Below the pieces are notes generated by a model, which was given only the letters and a program-made list of their open reading frames with translations, ran no database searches and was not told the DNA's origin. From the IMG/VR virus record IMGVR_UViG_3300031673_000472, positions 1-24,273 of that record: a DNA stretch of 24,273 nt. One strand, written 5' to 3'. Positions 6,011-10,518 of this stretch are shown one piece after another. Source of the DNA: a virus. The number at the start of each line of letters is the position of its first letter. The first letter of the stretch is position 1. The translations under genes were made by a program, and so were the position numbers.

Positions 6011-6038
6011 AGAACCGATTACTTAATCGGTATCTCGG
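6008..6038 (-). other. 13-bp hairpin spanning a stop codon
   Basis: CCGAGA 6008-6013 plus ACCGATT 6014-6020, loop ACTT, AATCGGT 6025-6031, one bulged A, TCTCGG 6033-6038. It contains the stop codon of the 6019-6294 gene and shares three bases with the outer end of the R2 closing helix. No T-tract follows on either strand, so it is more likely an mRNA 3'-end or processing structure than a terminator. Confidence 0.45.
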
Positions 6039-6294
6039 TTAAAAGATCCTTGTCCCTCCACTTACTAAACCAGTCAGTCAGTTTCTGGTTAGTTCCTTCA
6101 AGCACTCCCAACCTGTGCCTCTGATTGAACTCATAATTAGCAAACGCTTCTTTATGAATTACGCCGGAAGCACAATGGTTTCTCCATTTCAGACCTTCCG
6201 GAAAAATAGTAAATTCACAATTATTCTGGAGGAAAAATCTAAACAACCCTTGAAATTGTTTTTTGTCTGATTGTCGGATATAAAGCTTTACCAT
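6019..6294 (-). CDS. Hypothetical protein, 91 aa
   Basis: Not recognised. MVKLYIRQSDKKQFQGLFRFFLQNN is followed by EFTIFPEGLKWRN and a charged C-terminus with WFSKWRDKDLL. A beta - helix - beta start with an aromatic-rich core suggests a compact soluble protein. No metal ligands or membrane segments. It lies 3 bp from the 6298 gene and is the last gene before R2; its final codons form part of the hairpin at 6008-6038. Confidence 0.6.
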   Translation of the reverse strand: MVKLYIRQSDKKQFQGLFRFFLQNNCEFTIFPEGLKWRNHCASGVIHKEAFANYEFNQRHRLGVLEGTNQKLTDWFSKWRDKDLLTEIPIK

Positions 6295-6297
6295 AGT

Positions 6298-6513
6298 TTA
6301 TTCTTTTTCTAATTTTTCTATTCTGTCTTTTATCTCTTTGTCCTCTCCAATCTTTTTTTCAAGAGCTAATCTGTCTCTGATCACCTGACCTAACAGATCA
6401 GCATTCTCACCATTTATAATAACAAGCTCGTCAAGATGTCCGCATTTCAGGTCAATCAATTGACCCCAAAAACTATGTAGTTTTGATTTTTGCTCTGGTG
6501 ATAAGATTTTCAT
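6298..6513 (-). CDS. Small helical protein, 71 aa
   Basis: Not recognised. Almost entirely helical (MKILSPEQKSKLHSFWGQLIDL..., ending with a charged coiled-coil stretch RLALEKKIGEDKEIKDRIEKLEKE). The C-terminal half could dimerise. It sits 1 bp from the next gene upstream in a run of 70-residue genes (6298, 6515, 6742) of similar length, a typical phage accessory cluster. Confidence 0.6.
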   Translation of the reverse strand: MKILSPEQKSKLHSFWGQLIDLKCGHLDELVIINGENADLLGQVIRDRLALEKKIGEDKEIKDRIEKLEKE

Positions 6514-6514
6514 T

Positions 6515-6727
6515 TTATTTATTTACCTCGCACTCTCCGGTCTTTGGATTGAACTTATAATCCGGATAATAAGCACACTCCTCACAACGCCGGCTGTCTC
6601 CGCCCAACGAACAGAGATTGTGCTTTGGTATCTTTTTATTTTTTAGAATATCCCTCGGAGACAAACTGAAATGAGGATTTTTCTTTTTGTCTGCGAGGTC
6701 TTTGAAATTGACTATAAAAGATTTCAT
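6515..6727 (-). CDS. Small four-cysteine protein, 70 aa
   Basis: 70 residues with Cys39, C48-E-E-C51 and Cys66 in its C-terminal half (HNLCSLGGDSRRCEECAYY...GECEV), enough ligands for one zinc or a small Fe-S site. The N-terminus (MKSFIVNFKDLADKKKNP) is basic, and LSPRDILKNKKIP looks like a short helix. Similar small Cys-rich proteins are frequent in phage early regions. Function not assignable. Confidence 0.6.
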   Translation of the reverse strand: MKSFIVNFKDLADKKKNPHFSLSPRDILKNKKIPKHNLCSLGGDSRRCEECAYYPDYKFNPKTGECEVNK

Positions 6728-6741
6728 TGTTTTATTTTTAG

Positions 6742-6954
6742 TTAAACTTTTTCAAGCTCCCATTCAAAATAAGATAGTTCATTCCAGCATTTCTCAATTT
6801 CATTCTTATCAAGAAGCTTCTGCTCCACGCTCATATCACAATCAATTGAATGAAAGCTAATCAATTGATCGCAAGCTTCTCTCTTGCTATCAAATATCTC
6901 TCCGTCAGCGAAATACCGGCAATCAAATTGTAAGTCTTTTATTCTGTATTTCAT
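6742..6954 (-). CDS. Small acidic protein, 70 aa
   Basis: Not recognised. MKYRIKDLQFDCRYFADGEIFDSKREACDQLISFH resembles the short phage proteins with a beta-hairpin followed by a helix that handles 'Y-x-x-D-G-E-x-F' sequences; the C-terminal half is an acidic helix (NEIEKCWNELSYFEWELEKV). Four bases separate it from the 6959 gene. The leader is AAAACA-type without Shine-Dalgarno. Confidence 0.6.
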   Translation of the reverse strand: MKYRIKDLQFDCRYFADGEIFDSKREACDQLISFHSIDCDMSVEQKLLDKNEIEKCWNELSYFEWELEKV

Positions 6955-6958
6955 TGTT

Positions 6959-7516
6959 TTACCAGCTTGAGCTGTAAGAAAAATCTCCTCCTTTTTCCTT
7001 CAGCACTTTTGTAAGCATTTCTTTGGTGTCTTTAATATCTTTAAGATAGTATTGGTCATAATCAGTCCCACCGAAAAAGAAACCACTCGTTGCTGGCAAA
7101 AGCTCCATTGCTACCTTTGGATTTTCAATAACTAATCCATTTTTAATAATATCCTTCCAACCTTCTTTAGTGCCGGTTGCTCCGTTCTTTACCTTCCCCT
7201 TAATAAGCTTTGAAGCTTTCAAAACTTTATTACATAGGTCAAGAAGCTCTCTCAACTGCTCTCTTGAAACATCATAATCGCCACAATCATCATCTCCCTC
7301 CTGAACATTCTCAACAAACCAATTATGAATGGCGTTTGCTTTTCTCCAGTATCCTACCTCCTCTGTTATTCCAGAAATTCTTTTAGCAATAATTTTACCA
7401 GTAGGAAAAGAAGCATTCTTTTGATTTTTTGGCACAATCACTTTTACCAATTGTTTTGGTTCTCTGAACTTATTGCCAATATAATGTTTTTTGCTTAAAT
7501 ACATATCTAATCCCAT
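6959..7516 (-). CDS. Conserved phage protein, MGLDMYL family, 185 aa
   Basis: Recognised as a widespread phage/prophage family of unknown function: it opens MGLDMYLSKKHYIG, has YWRKANAIHNWFV, a DDDCGDYDVS segment, an LLDLCNKVLK helix, ELLPATSGFFFGGTDYDQYY, and ends FSYSSSW. All these blocks, in this order, are hallmarks of that family as I know it. Many copies occur in phages of very different hosts, next to small accessory genes. First gene downstream of promoter P2 (7852-7880); its leader of about 330 nt is highly structured. No enzymatic motif is evident. Confidence 0.75.
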   Translation of the reverse strand: MGLDMYLSKKHYIGNKFREPKQLVKVIVPKNQKNASFPTGKIIAKRISGITEEVGYWRKANAIHNWFVENVQEGDDDCGDYDVSREQLRELLDLCNKVLKASKLIKGKVKNGATGTKEGWKDIIKNGLVIENPKVAMELLPATSGFFFGGTDYDQYYLKDIKDTKEMLTKVLKEKGGDFSYSSSW

Positions 7517-7552
7517 AGTATTGTTTTGTTTTAGTTTAGTTAAAAACCCACT

Positions 7553-7845
7553 CCGGCTTTGCTATGCCCATTAGCAATATCCGTTGAAAGCCGGTAAGAC
7601 GGGGATTACTCCAATTTTATTAAAAATCCCCTTCCTACTATTACCTCTGTTTCACGGATTAAGACGCAATAGTAGGAAAGGGATTTTAATATAAGAGTTG
7701 TCCTGTGATAGTTTTTAACTTTTACAGGTTATCTCTGTATAAACTCCCTCTTTTTTGAAGCATTGCCTCTTGATCGTAAAACGCAATGGTAGGGTAAAAA
7801 GAGATTTTTTATTCAGTTTGAAAGGTTCATTTCTTTACCTTCCCT
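7553..7845 (-). promoter_or_regulatory. Structured leader R3 with mutually exclusive helices
   Basis: Leader of the 7516 gene, read leftward from promoter P2. In order: CTCTTTTT 7748-7755/AAAAAGAG 7796-7803 enclosing CATTGC 7761-7766/GCAATG 7783-7788; CCTGT 7702-7706/ACAGG 7724-7728; a 20-position stem 7623-7642/7668-7687 whose single mismatch (7631/7679) is a G-U pair on the minus strand; and CCGGCTTT 7553-7560/AAAGCCGG 7587-7594 enclosing GCTA/TAGC. The distal arm of the long stem can instead pair with GGGGATT 7601-7607 (AATCCCC 7625-7631), so two states exclude each other. On the minus strand the long stem runs into ATTTTT, so it could act as an attenuator. The trigger, if any, is unknown. 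Confidence 0.5.
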
Positions 7846-7851
7846 GCTTTA

Positions 7852-7880
7852 ATTTTATCATACCCTGACACCCTTGTCAA
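7852..7880 (-). promoter_or_regulatory. Leftward sigma-70 promoter P2
   Basis: Read leftward: TTGACA (complement of 7875-7880), 17-bp spacer, TAAAAT (complement of 7852-7857). An inverted repeat TGACA-CCCT-TGTCA (7866-7879) overlaps the -35 box and spacer. Another TGACACC lies upstream at 7901-7907, and a TGTGTATAA word (one mismatch from a DnaA box) at 7890-7898. Drives the 7516-3455 gene block. Confidence 0.7.
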
Positions 7881-7893
7881 TAGCCAACCTGTG

Positions 7894-7980
7894 TATAAAC
7901 TGACACCTCTCTGAAAGGTATAAAACATCAGCTCCGGCTTCTAAAACGCCCTAAAAGCCATTCTGGAGCGTTGTTTTTTT
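7894..7980 (+). ncRNA. Candidate short rightward RNA
   Basis: A TATAAA at 7894-7899 is followed rightward by about 80 nt without an ORF, ending in a nested hairpin and T-tract (7931-7980). I see no convincing -35 box (TTGTCA 7875-7880 is only 13 nt away), so the promoter is doubtful; the terminator is the main support. If real, it diverges from promoter P2. Confidence 0.3.
7931..7980 (+). terminator. Rightward intrinsic terminator
   Basis: GCTCC 7931-7935/GGAGC 7965-7969 enclosing GGCTT 7936-7940/AAGCC 7955-7959; alternatively AACGC 7945-7949/GCGTT 7968-7972. A run of seven T (7974-7980) follows. No rightward gene lies upstream, so it must end a non-coding transcript or block antisense read-through. 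Confidence 0.55.
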
Positions 7981-8024
7981 GAAAAAGTGTCCGACAAGCG
8001 ATATTTTCTTTTCTTTTCTCTCAA

Positions 8025-8081
8025 TTTAACGGCTTGCTATTCCCAGTTAAAACAAAAAACCGAATATAGCAAGCTGTTAAA
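8025..8081. other. 16-bp inverted repeat overlapping a terminator
   Basis: TTTAACGGCTTGCTAT 8025-8040 pairs with ATAGCAAGCTGTTAAA 8066-8081: 15 Watson-Crick pairs plus one G-U on the plus strand. It shares bases 8066-8067 and 8081 with the leftward terminator at 8054-8088, so only one can form. It could work as an antiterminator or protect the 3' end. Confidence 0.5.
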
Positions 8082-8088
8082 TATCCGG
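8054..8088 (-). terminator. Leftward intrinsic terminator of the 9548-8129 operon
   Basis: Read leftward: CCGGATAT (8088-8081), 13-nt loop, ATATTCGG (8067-8060), then TTTTTT (8059-8054). The one non-Watson-Crick pair is G-U on the minus strand. It lies about 40 nt after the stop at 8129. Confidence 0.65.
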
Positions 8089-8128
8089 CTTTTGTGCTTT
8101 AGCACTTAATTGACCAAGCTTTTGAAAC

Positions 8129-8422
8129 TTACTTGTTGATAAATTGAAACATTGTGTCCACCTTTTTGTTGAAGTCATCTTCTGTCAATCTGGCTTTTTT
8201 ATCCGGCTCTAACTCATTTAGAAGCTTCCCTGTTGTTGTTGACCAATAGTTTTGGATCGTAGCTCTGCCTCCCTCTCTCTGCTCTCCGGCTGACCAATTC
8301 CACCTAATACCGACTAATGTTAAATAAGAGAAACTCAAGCTGAACCTACCCTTATCCGTTTCAATTACAACCTCATTTTTGTTTGTTGTCCCAAGATTAT
8401 GGAGTTTTATTTTTTCAATCAT
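8129..8422 (-). CDS. Small phage protein, DUF8033-like pattern, 97 aa
   Basis: MIEKIKLHNLGTTNKNEVVIETDKGRFSLSFSYLTLVGIRW..., later NYWSTTTGKLLNEL and a helical C-terminus DDFNKKVDTMFQFINK. The 'SFSY-xx-V' strand followed by 'Y(W/Y)S-x-TTGK-x-LN' is the signature of a short phage family that I associate with DUF8033; the assignment rests on that pattern. Role unknown. It overlaps the preceding gene by 4 bp and ends the operon ahead of the terminator at 8054-8088. Confidence 0.55.
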   Translation of the reverse strand: MIEKIKLHNLGTTNKNEVVIETDKGRFSLSFSYLTLVGIRWNWSAGEQREGGRATIQNYWSTTTGKLLNELEPDKKARLTEDDFNKKVDTMFQFINK

Positions 8423-9060
8423 ATTATTGCCGGCTCTCTTTTCTCAAGAGGAGCTTTTCCTTCAATCTGACCTTTTAGCTTCCGGAGATGTTTTTTCAAT
8501 CTCTCGTCTGCTATGCTGTCCGCTTCTGACTTTGCTTCCTCAATAACCCCGCTTTCCTCAATGTCTCCATAGAAACCCCAGCAACTGCCTAATTGCTCGC
8601 TTTCCTTGTCTTCAATTGTGAACCCGTAAACATTCCCTGAAAGACAATCATTCCAACTCTTGATCAATTCTTCTGCTAACTTGAACGCCTTGCTTTTTGT
8701 CCTTGCTTCCTTTTTACTCACCAGCACGCAACCGCACCGGCTTGTGTCCCACCTGTCCGTGAAAGGATAGCTCCCACCTGCTCCGCTCTCTGCCAACGCC
8801 AAGCTCACGCCTGAATGAATATATGCCTTGACCAGAAAGATGTGAAACTTTTTTGTTGTTTCAATCTTCTCTCCGTTATACCACGCCACCATCTCGTCTT
8901 TGGAGACAATCTCATCTTTCCGGACTTCAAAATCTCTGTGATAATGGACAAGGAATAAATCATCATTGCCCCAGTCATCTGGGCTTTCGCTGTCCCAATC
9001 TTGAAAGATGTTGATCGTCAATCCTTTGTGATTGATTGTTTTTAATGCTTCATTTTCCAT
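8419..9060 (-). CDS. Conserved phage protein, 'DWDSESP' family, 213 aa
   Basis: Opens (from the ATG at 9060) MENEALKTINHKGLTINIFQDWDSESPDDWGNDD. It contains an HIFLVKAYIHSGVSLAL segment, YPFTDRWDTSRCGCVLVSKKEA, and later LGSCWGFYGDIEESGV. These blocks (DWDSESPxDW; L-Y-HSG; F-DRWDxxxxGxxxVSK; CWGFYGDIE) define a family found in many phages and plasmids, of unknown function. An in-frame ATG 11 codons upstream (9093) is possible, but the later one has the A-rich leader (AAAACAAAAAT) seen at other starts. Its 3' end overlaps the 8422 start as ATGA. Confidence 0.75.
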   Translation of the reverse strand: MENEALKTINHKGLTINIFQDWDSESPDDWGNDDLFLVHYHRDFEVRKDEIVSKDEMVAWYNGEKIETTKKFHIFLVKAYIHSGVSLALAESGAGGSYPFTDRWDTSRCGCVLVSKKEARTKSKAFKLAEELIKSWNDCLSGNVYGFTIEDKESEQLGSCWGFYGDIEESGVIEEAKSEADSIADERLKKHLRKLKGQIEGKAPLEKREPAII

Positions 9061-9108
9061 ATTTTTGTTTTTAAGGTGCTTACCACTTGCCATAATAAAC
9101 CCTTTCTC

Positions 9109-9141
9109 AAGCCGATCAGCTTTTTAAATTCTGACCGGCTT
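9109..9141 (-). other. Intercistronic hairpin
   Basis: AAGCCG 9109-9114/CGGCTT 9136-9141 and TCAG 9116-9119/CTGA 9131-9134, with 9115/9135 forming G-U only on the minus strand: an 11-pair stem with an 11-nt loop. There is no T-tract in the leftward direction, so an mRNA-processing or stability element is more likely than a terminator. Confidence 0.45.
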
Positions 9142-9150
9142 AAAAAGTTT

Positions 9151-9348
9151 TTATTCTAATACCACGCCGAAGATCAAGCACTGCTCAACCTGCCAATCCG
9201 TAGCATACCAGCCGACAAACTGCCTGCTGTCCTGCTCCCATTGCTTACACTCCACCCGCTCCTGTCTCTTTATCCCTTCATTGCCGATCAAGAGAATAAC
9301 CGCTAATAGACACCCAACCGCAAGGATTGAAAAGAATGTTTTAATCAT
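9151..9348 (-). CDS. Small membrane-anchored protein, 65 aa
   Basis: N-terminal hydrophobic stretch about residues 4-22 (TFFSILAVGCLLAVILLIG), preceded by a Lys, then a hydrophilic domain with two cysteines (ECKQWEQD, VEQCLIFG). Typical of a single-pass inner-membrane protein or a signal-anchored periplasmic peptide; the Cys13 in VGCLL is not in a clear lipobox. Host-takeover or superinfection-exclusion roles are conceivable but unsupported. ATGA overlap with the gene upstream. Confidence 0.6.
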   Translation of the reverse strand: MIKTFFSILAVGCLLAVILLIGNEGIKRQERVECKQWEQDSRQFVGWYATDWQVEQCLIFGVVLE

Positions 9349-9548
9349 ATGTTTTTATTCTCTTTGTTTCTGTGTCCGTATTCGTGATTTAGCAATTGAA
9401 GCACGCCGGACTTTTTCAATGCTTCTTCCTTCTTTACCTGCCATATTGCCTCGCACTTCAAACATTTCACTTCTAACATTGACCGCTTATTTAATGAGGG
9501 ATTGACGCTGAAATATTCCCTGTTTAATTCTGGATAGTATTTTTCCAT
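9345..9548 (-). CDS. Small CxxC/HxxxH zinc-binding candidate, 67 aa
   Basis: First gene after promoter P1 (9594-9622). It contains C29-L-K-C32 and H55-E-Y-G-H59, a plausible Cys2His2 zinc site, in a small basic protein (MEKYYPELNREYF...). The leader is AATTAAAACA without Shine-Dalgarno. As the promoter-proximal gene of an early operon it may be a regulator, but no helix-turn-helix is visible. Confidence 0.55.
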   Translation of the reverse strand: MEKYYPELNREYFSVNPSLNKRSMLEVKCLKCEAIWQVKKEEALKKSGVLQLLNHEYGHRNKENKNI

Positions 9549-9593
9549 TGTTTTAATTGCTTTTAGTTATCCACCGCCGACCTTTCTGTCTTT

Positions 9594-9622
9594 ATCTTAT
9601 CAATGAACTGACACCCTGTCAA
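9594..9622 (-). promoter_or_regulatory. Leftward sigma-70 promoter P1 with operator palindrome
   Basis: Read leftward: TTGACA (complement of 9617-9622), 17-bp spacer, TAAGAT (complement of 9594-9599). TGACACCCTGTCA (9609-9621), a 13-bp inverted repeat with a 3-bp centre, sits across the -35 box, matching the operator-like repeat at P2. Drives 9548-8129. Confidence 0.65.
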
Positions 9623-9665
9623 GGGCTTAACTGGGGATAACTCCGGATCCTCCGGCTGTGTTGCC

Positions 9666-9785
9666 TCCGTGCTGTGCTATGCTCCGGATCGGATCAAGAT
9701 ATTCTCTCATCAAGGGGAGAGACGCACACTCAAACATTCCCCTTCTCAAACAACTGGCAACCCGTGCCTGTGTCCGTGCTGTGCT
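9666..9785. repeat. Direct repeat TCCGTGCTGTGCT, two copies
   Basis: TCCGTGCTGTGCT at 9666-9678 and 9773-9785, extendable to 15 of 16 matching bases (…ATG against …GTG). The 107-bp spacing and location among DnaA-box-like words suggest protein-binding iterons. The stretch between contains AAGGGGA/TCCCCTT and CTCTC/GAGAG inverted repeats. Confidence 0.45.
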
Positions 9786-9810
9786 GTGTCATCAATCGTT
9801 TGCTTTAGCA

Positions 9811-10023
9811 TTTCCGGTTTCCGCTTACGGGTAGTTTTCTTTTGAGAATTTAATTTTATTTATGCATTACCCCCACATACCGAGACCCCCAGATATGTCT
9901 CCAGAGCAAACGGGAGTGGTATGGTAGCGGTGTGGCAGACGCACCGTTCCGCAACGGAGACGAGCGTCAGGGAATACCGGAAAGGGTGAGCCACAGGAAA
10001 GGGCACCTCCACTTTCTTTTTTT
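9811..10023 (+). ncRNA. Candidate structured RNA R5 ending in a terminator
   Basis: TTTCCGGT 9811-9818 pairs with ACCGGAAA 9976-9983. Between them lie CATACC 9876-9881/GGTATG 9918-9923 with GAGAC 9882-9886/GTCTC 9897-9901 stacked on top, and GACGC 9938-9942/GCGTC 9964-9968 enclosing CCGTT 9944-9948/AACGG 9953-9957. The 3' end forms GAAAG 9980-9984/CTTTC 10012-10016 plus GGTG/CACC and runs into seven T (10017-10023), so the plus strand is favoured. I find no convincing promoter upstream; the closing helix and terminator share bases and would alternate. Confidence 0.4.
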
Positions 10024-10053
10024 AATTTAGAGAGGTTTTACACAGAGAGGGGC

Positions 10054-10083
10054 TTGACAAGCTTGCTTGCTTGGTTGTATTAT
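10054..10083 (+). promoter_or_regulatory. Rightward sigma-70 promoter for R6
   Basis: TTGACA 10054-10059, 18-bp spacer, TATTAT 10078-10083. The predicted start is near 10090. It shares TTGACAAGC and a downstream TTGGTT with the terminase promoter at 10483, hinting at co-regulation. Confidence 0.7.
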
Positions 10084-10089
10084 AGAGAA

Positions 10090-10285
10090 AACTGGAATTT
10101 TCAGTTTTTAAGGAACTTATAACATCCGAGTTAATACCGTATAAGGGTTTCGCCTCCGGATGAGGTTCCTGACATTTGACCAAAGAAAAAAAGTGCGAAA
10201 TCGCTGTCAGGATTTAACACCTGCACGATTTCTTATTTCTTGTGGAAATAACCAAAGAGCCGGCTAATTAAAAAAGCCGGCTTTT
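10090..10285 (+). ncRNA. Structured RNA R6 with own promoter and terminator
   Basis: About 195 nt between promoter 10054-10083 and terminator 10258-10285, with no ORF. Helices: AAAACTG 10088-10094/CAGTTTT 10102-10108; GGAAC 10112-10116/GTTCC 10165-10169 enclosing CATCCG 10123-10128/CGGATG 10157-10162; TGACA 10170-10174/TGTCA 10205-10209; TTATTTC 10233-10239/GAAATAA 10245-10251. Two loop pairings cross these stems: TTATA 10117-10121 with TATAA 10140-10144, and GAAATCG 10197-10203 with CGATTTC 10226-10232. Both are H-type pseudoknots. It does not match tmRNA, 6S or RNase P landmarks I know. Its position, beside the packaging genes and a possible origin, leaves regulator and packaging roles open. 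Confidence 0.65.
10258..10285. terminator. Intrinsic terminator, probably bidirectional
   Basis: AGCCGGCT 10258-10265, 9-nt loop AATTAAAAA, AGCCGGCT 10275-10282, then TTT. Read rightward it ends R6. Read leftward the same stem, with TTTTTT inside its loop, can end the transcript from the promoter at 10409-10437. Confidence 0.65.
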
Positions 10286-10402
10286 GGATTTTGGGTTTAT
10301 TATGTGCTTCCAATTTTTCAGAATTAAGTATGTCATACCAATTGGGGGGATGAGGGACCCTACTTTTGGAAACTTTCATTTCCGCAGCTTCCCCTCATCC
10401 TC
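10265..10402 (-). ncRNA. Candidate leftward RNA R8 converging on R6
   Basis: A consensus-perfect promoter (10409-10437) predicts a start near 10402. The first transcribed bases form GGATGAGGG/CCCTCATCC (10348-10356 with 10392-10400), a perfect 9-bp helix enclosing GGAAA 10368-10372/TTTCC 10379-10383. About 60 nt further on it meets the terminator shared with R6. There is no leftward ORF until 9548, so it is either a short RNA of about 130 nt or the attenuated leader of the leftward operon. Confidence 0.45.
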
Positions 10403-10408
10403 GTTTCC

Positions 10409-10437
10409 ATTATATCTTTTTGATCCTCCTCTGTCAA
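10409..10437 (-). promoter_or_regulatory. Consensus-perfect leftward promoter
   Basis: Read leftward: TTGACA (complement of 10432-10437), exactly 17 bp, TATAAT (complement of 10409-10414). The strongest sigma-70 match in the window. It points at R8 and, beyond the terminator, at the early genes. Confidence 0.75.
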
Positions 10438-10469
10438 GCAGTCATCTTTTAAGCAAAAACTGGATAACC

Positions 10470-10478
10470 TGTGGATAA
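10470..10478 (-). promoter_or_regulatory. Perfect DnaA box
   Basis: TGTGGATAA, the exact complement of TTATCCACA, five bases upstream of the -35 of the terminase promoter. DnaA could act here in initiation or as a transcription regulator. Confidence 0.5.
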
Positions 10479-10482
10479 AGGG

Positions 10483-10512
10483 TTGACAAGCATCGTTTGG
10501 TTAAGGTAAAAT
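10483..10512 (+). promoter_or_regulatory. Rightward (late) promoter, leaderless
   Basis: TTGACA 10483-10488, 18-bp spacer, TAAAAT 10507-10512. Only six bases separate the -10 box from the ATG at 10519, so transcription should begin at or within a base of the start codon. It drives the packaging and capsid genes. Confidence 0.7.
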
Positions 10513-10518
10513 TTTATA

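Larger units (their letters stand above)
9567..10478. other. Control region with candidate replication origin
   Basis: The gap between divergent modules holds words close to the DnaA box TTATCCACA: TTATCCACC at 9567-9575 (8/9), TGGGGATAA at 9632-9640 (8/9 in complement), and a perfect TGTGGATAA at 10470-10478, preceded by a weaker TGGATAA at 10461-10467. With a 13-bp direct repeat, palindromic TCCGGATC words near 9643 and 9684, and four promoters, this is the likeliest origin and switch region. No phage Rep gene is seen to support it. Confidence 0.4.

Noticed and set aside
5802-6026. Rightward open frame of 74 codons over the R2 core
   Set aside because: No ATG start, and its sequence is explained by paired helices P1-P5.
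10284-10478. Rightward open frame of 64 codons before the terminase promoter
   Set aside because: Begins in a terminator and crosses a perfect leftward promoter and a 9-bp hairpin; residue composition is not protein-like.
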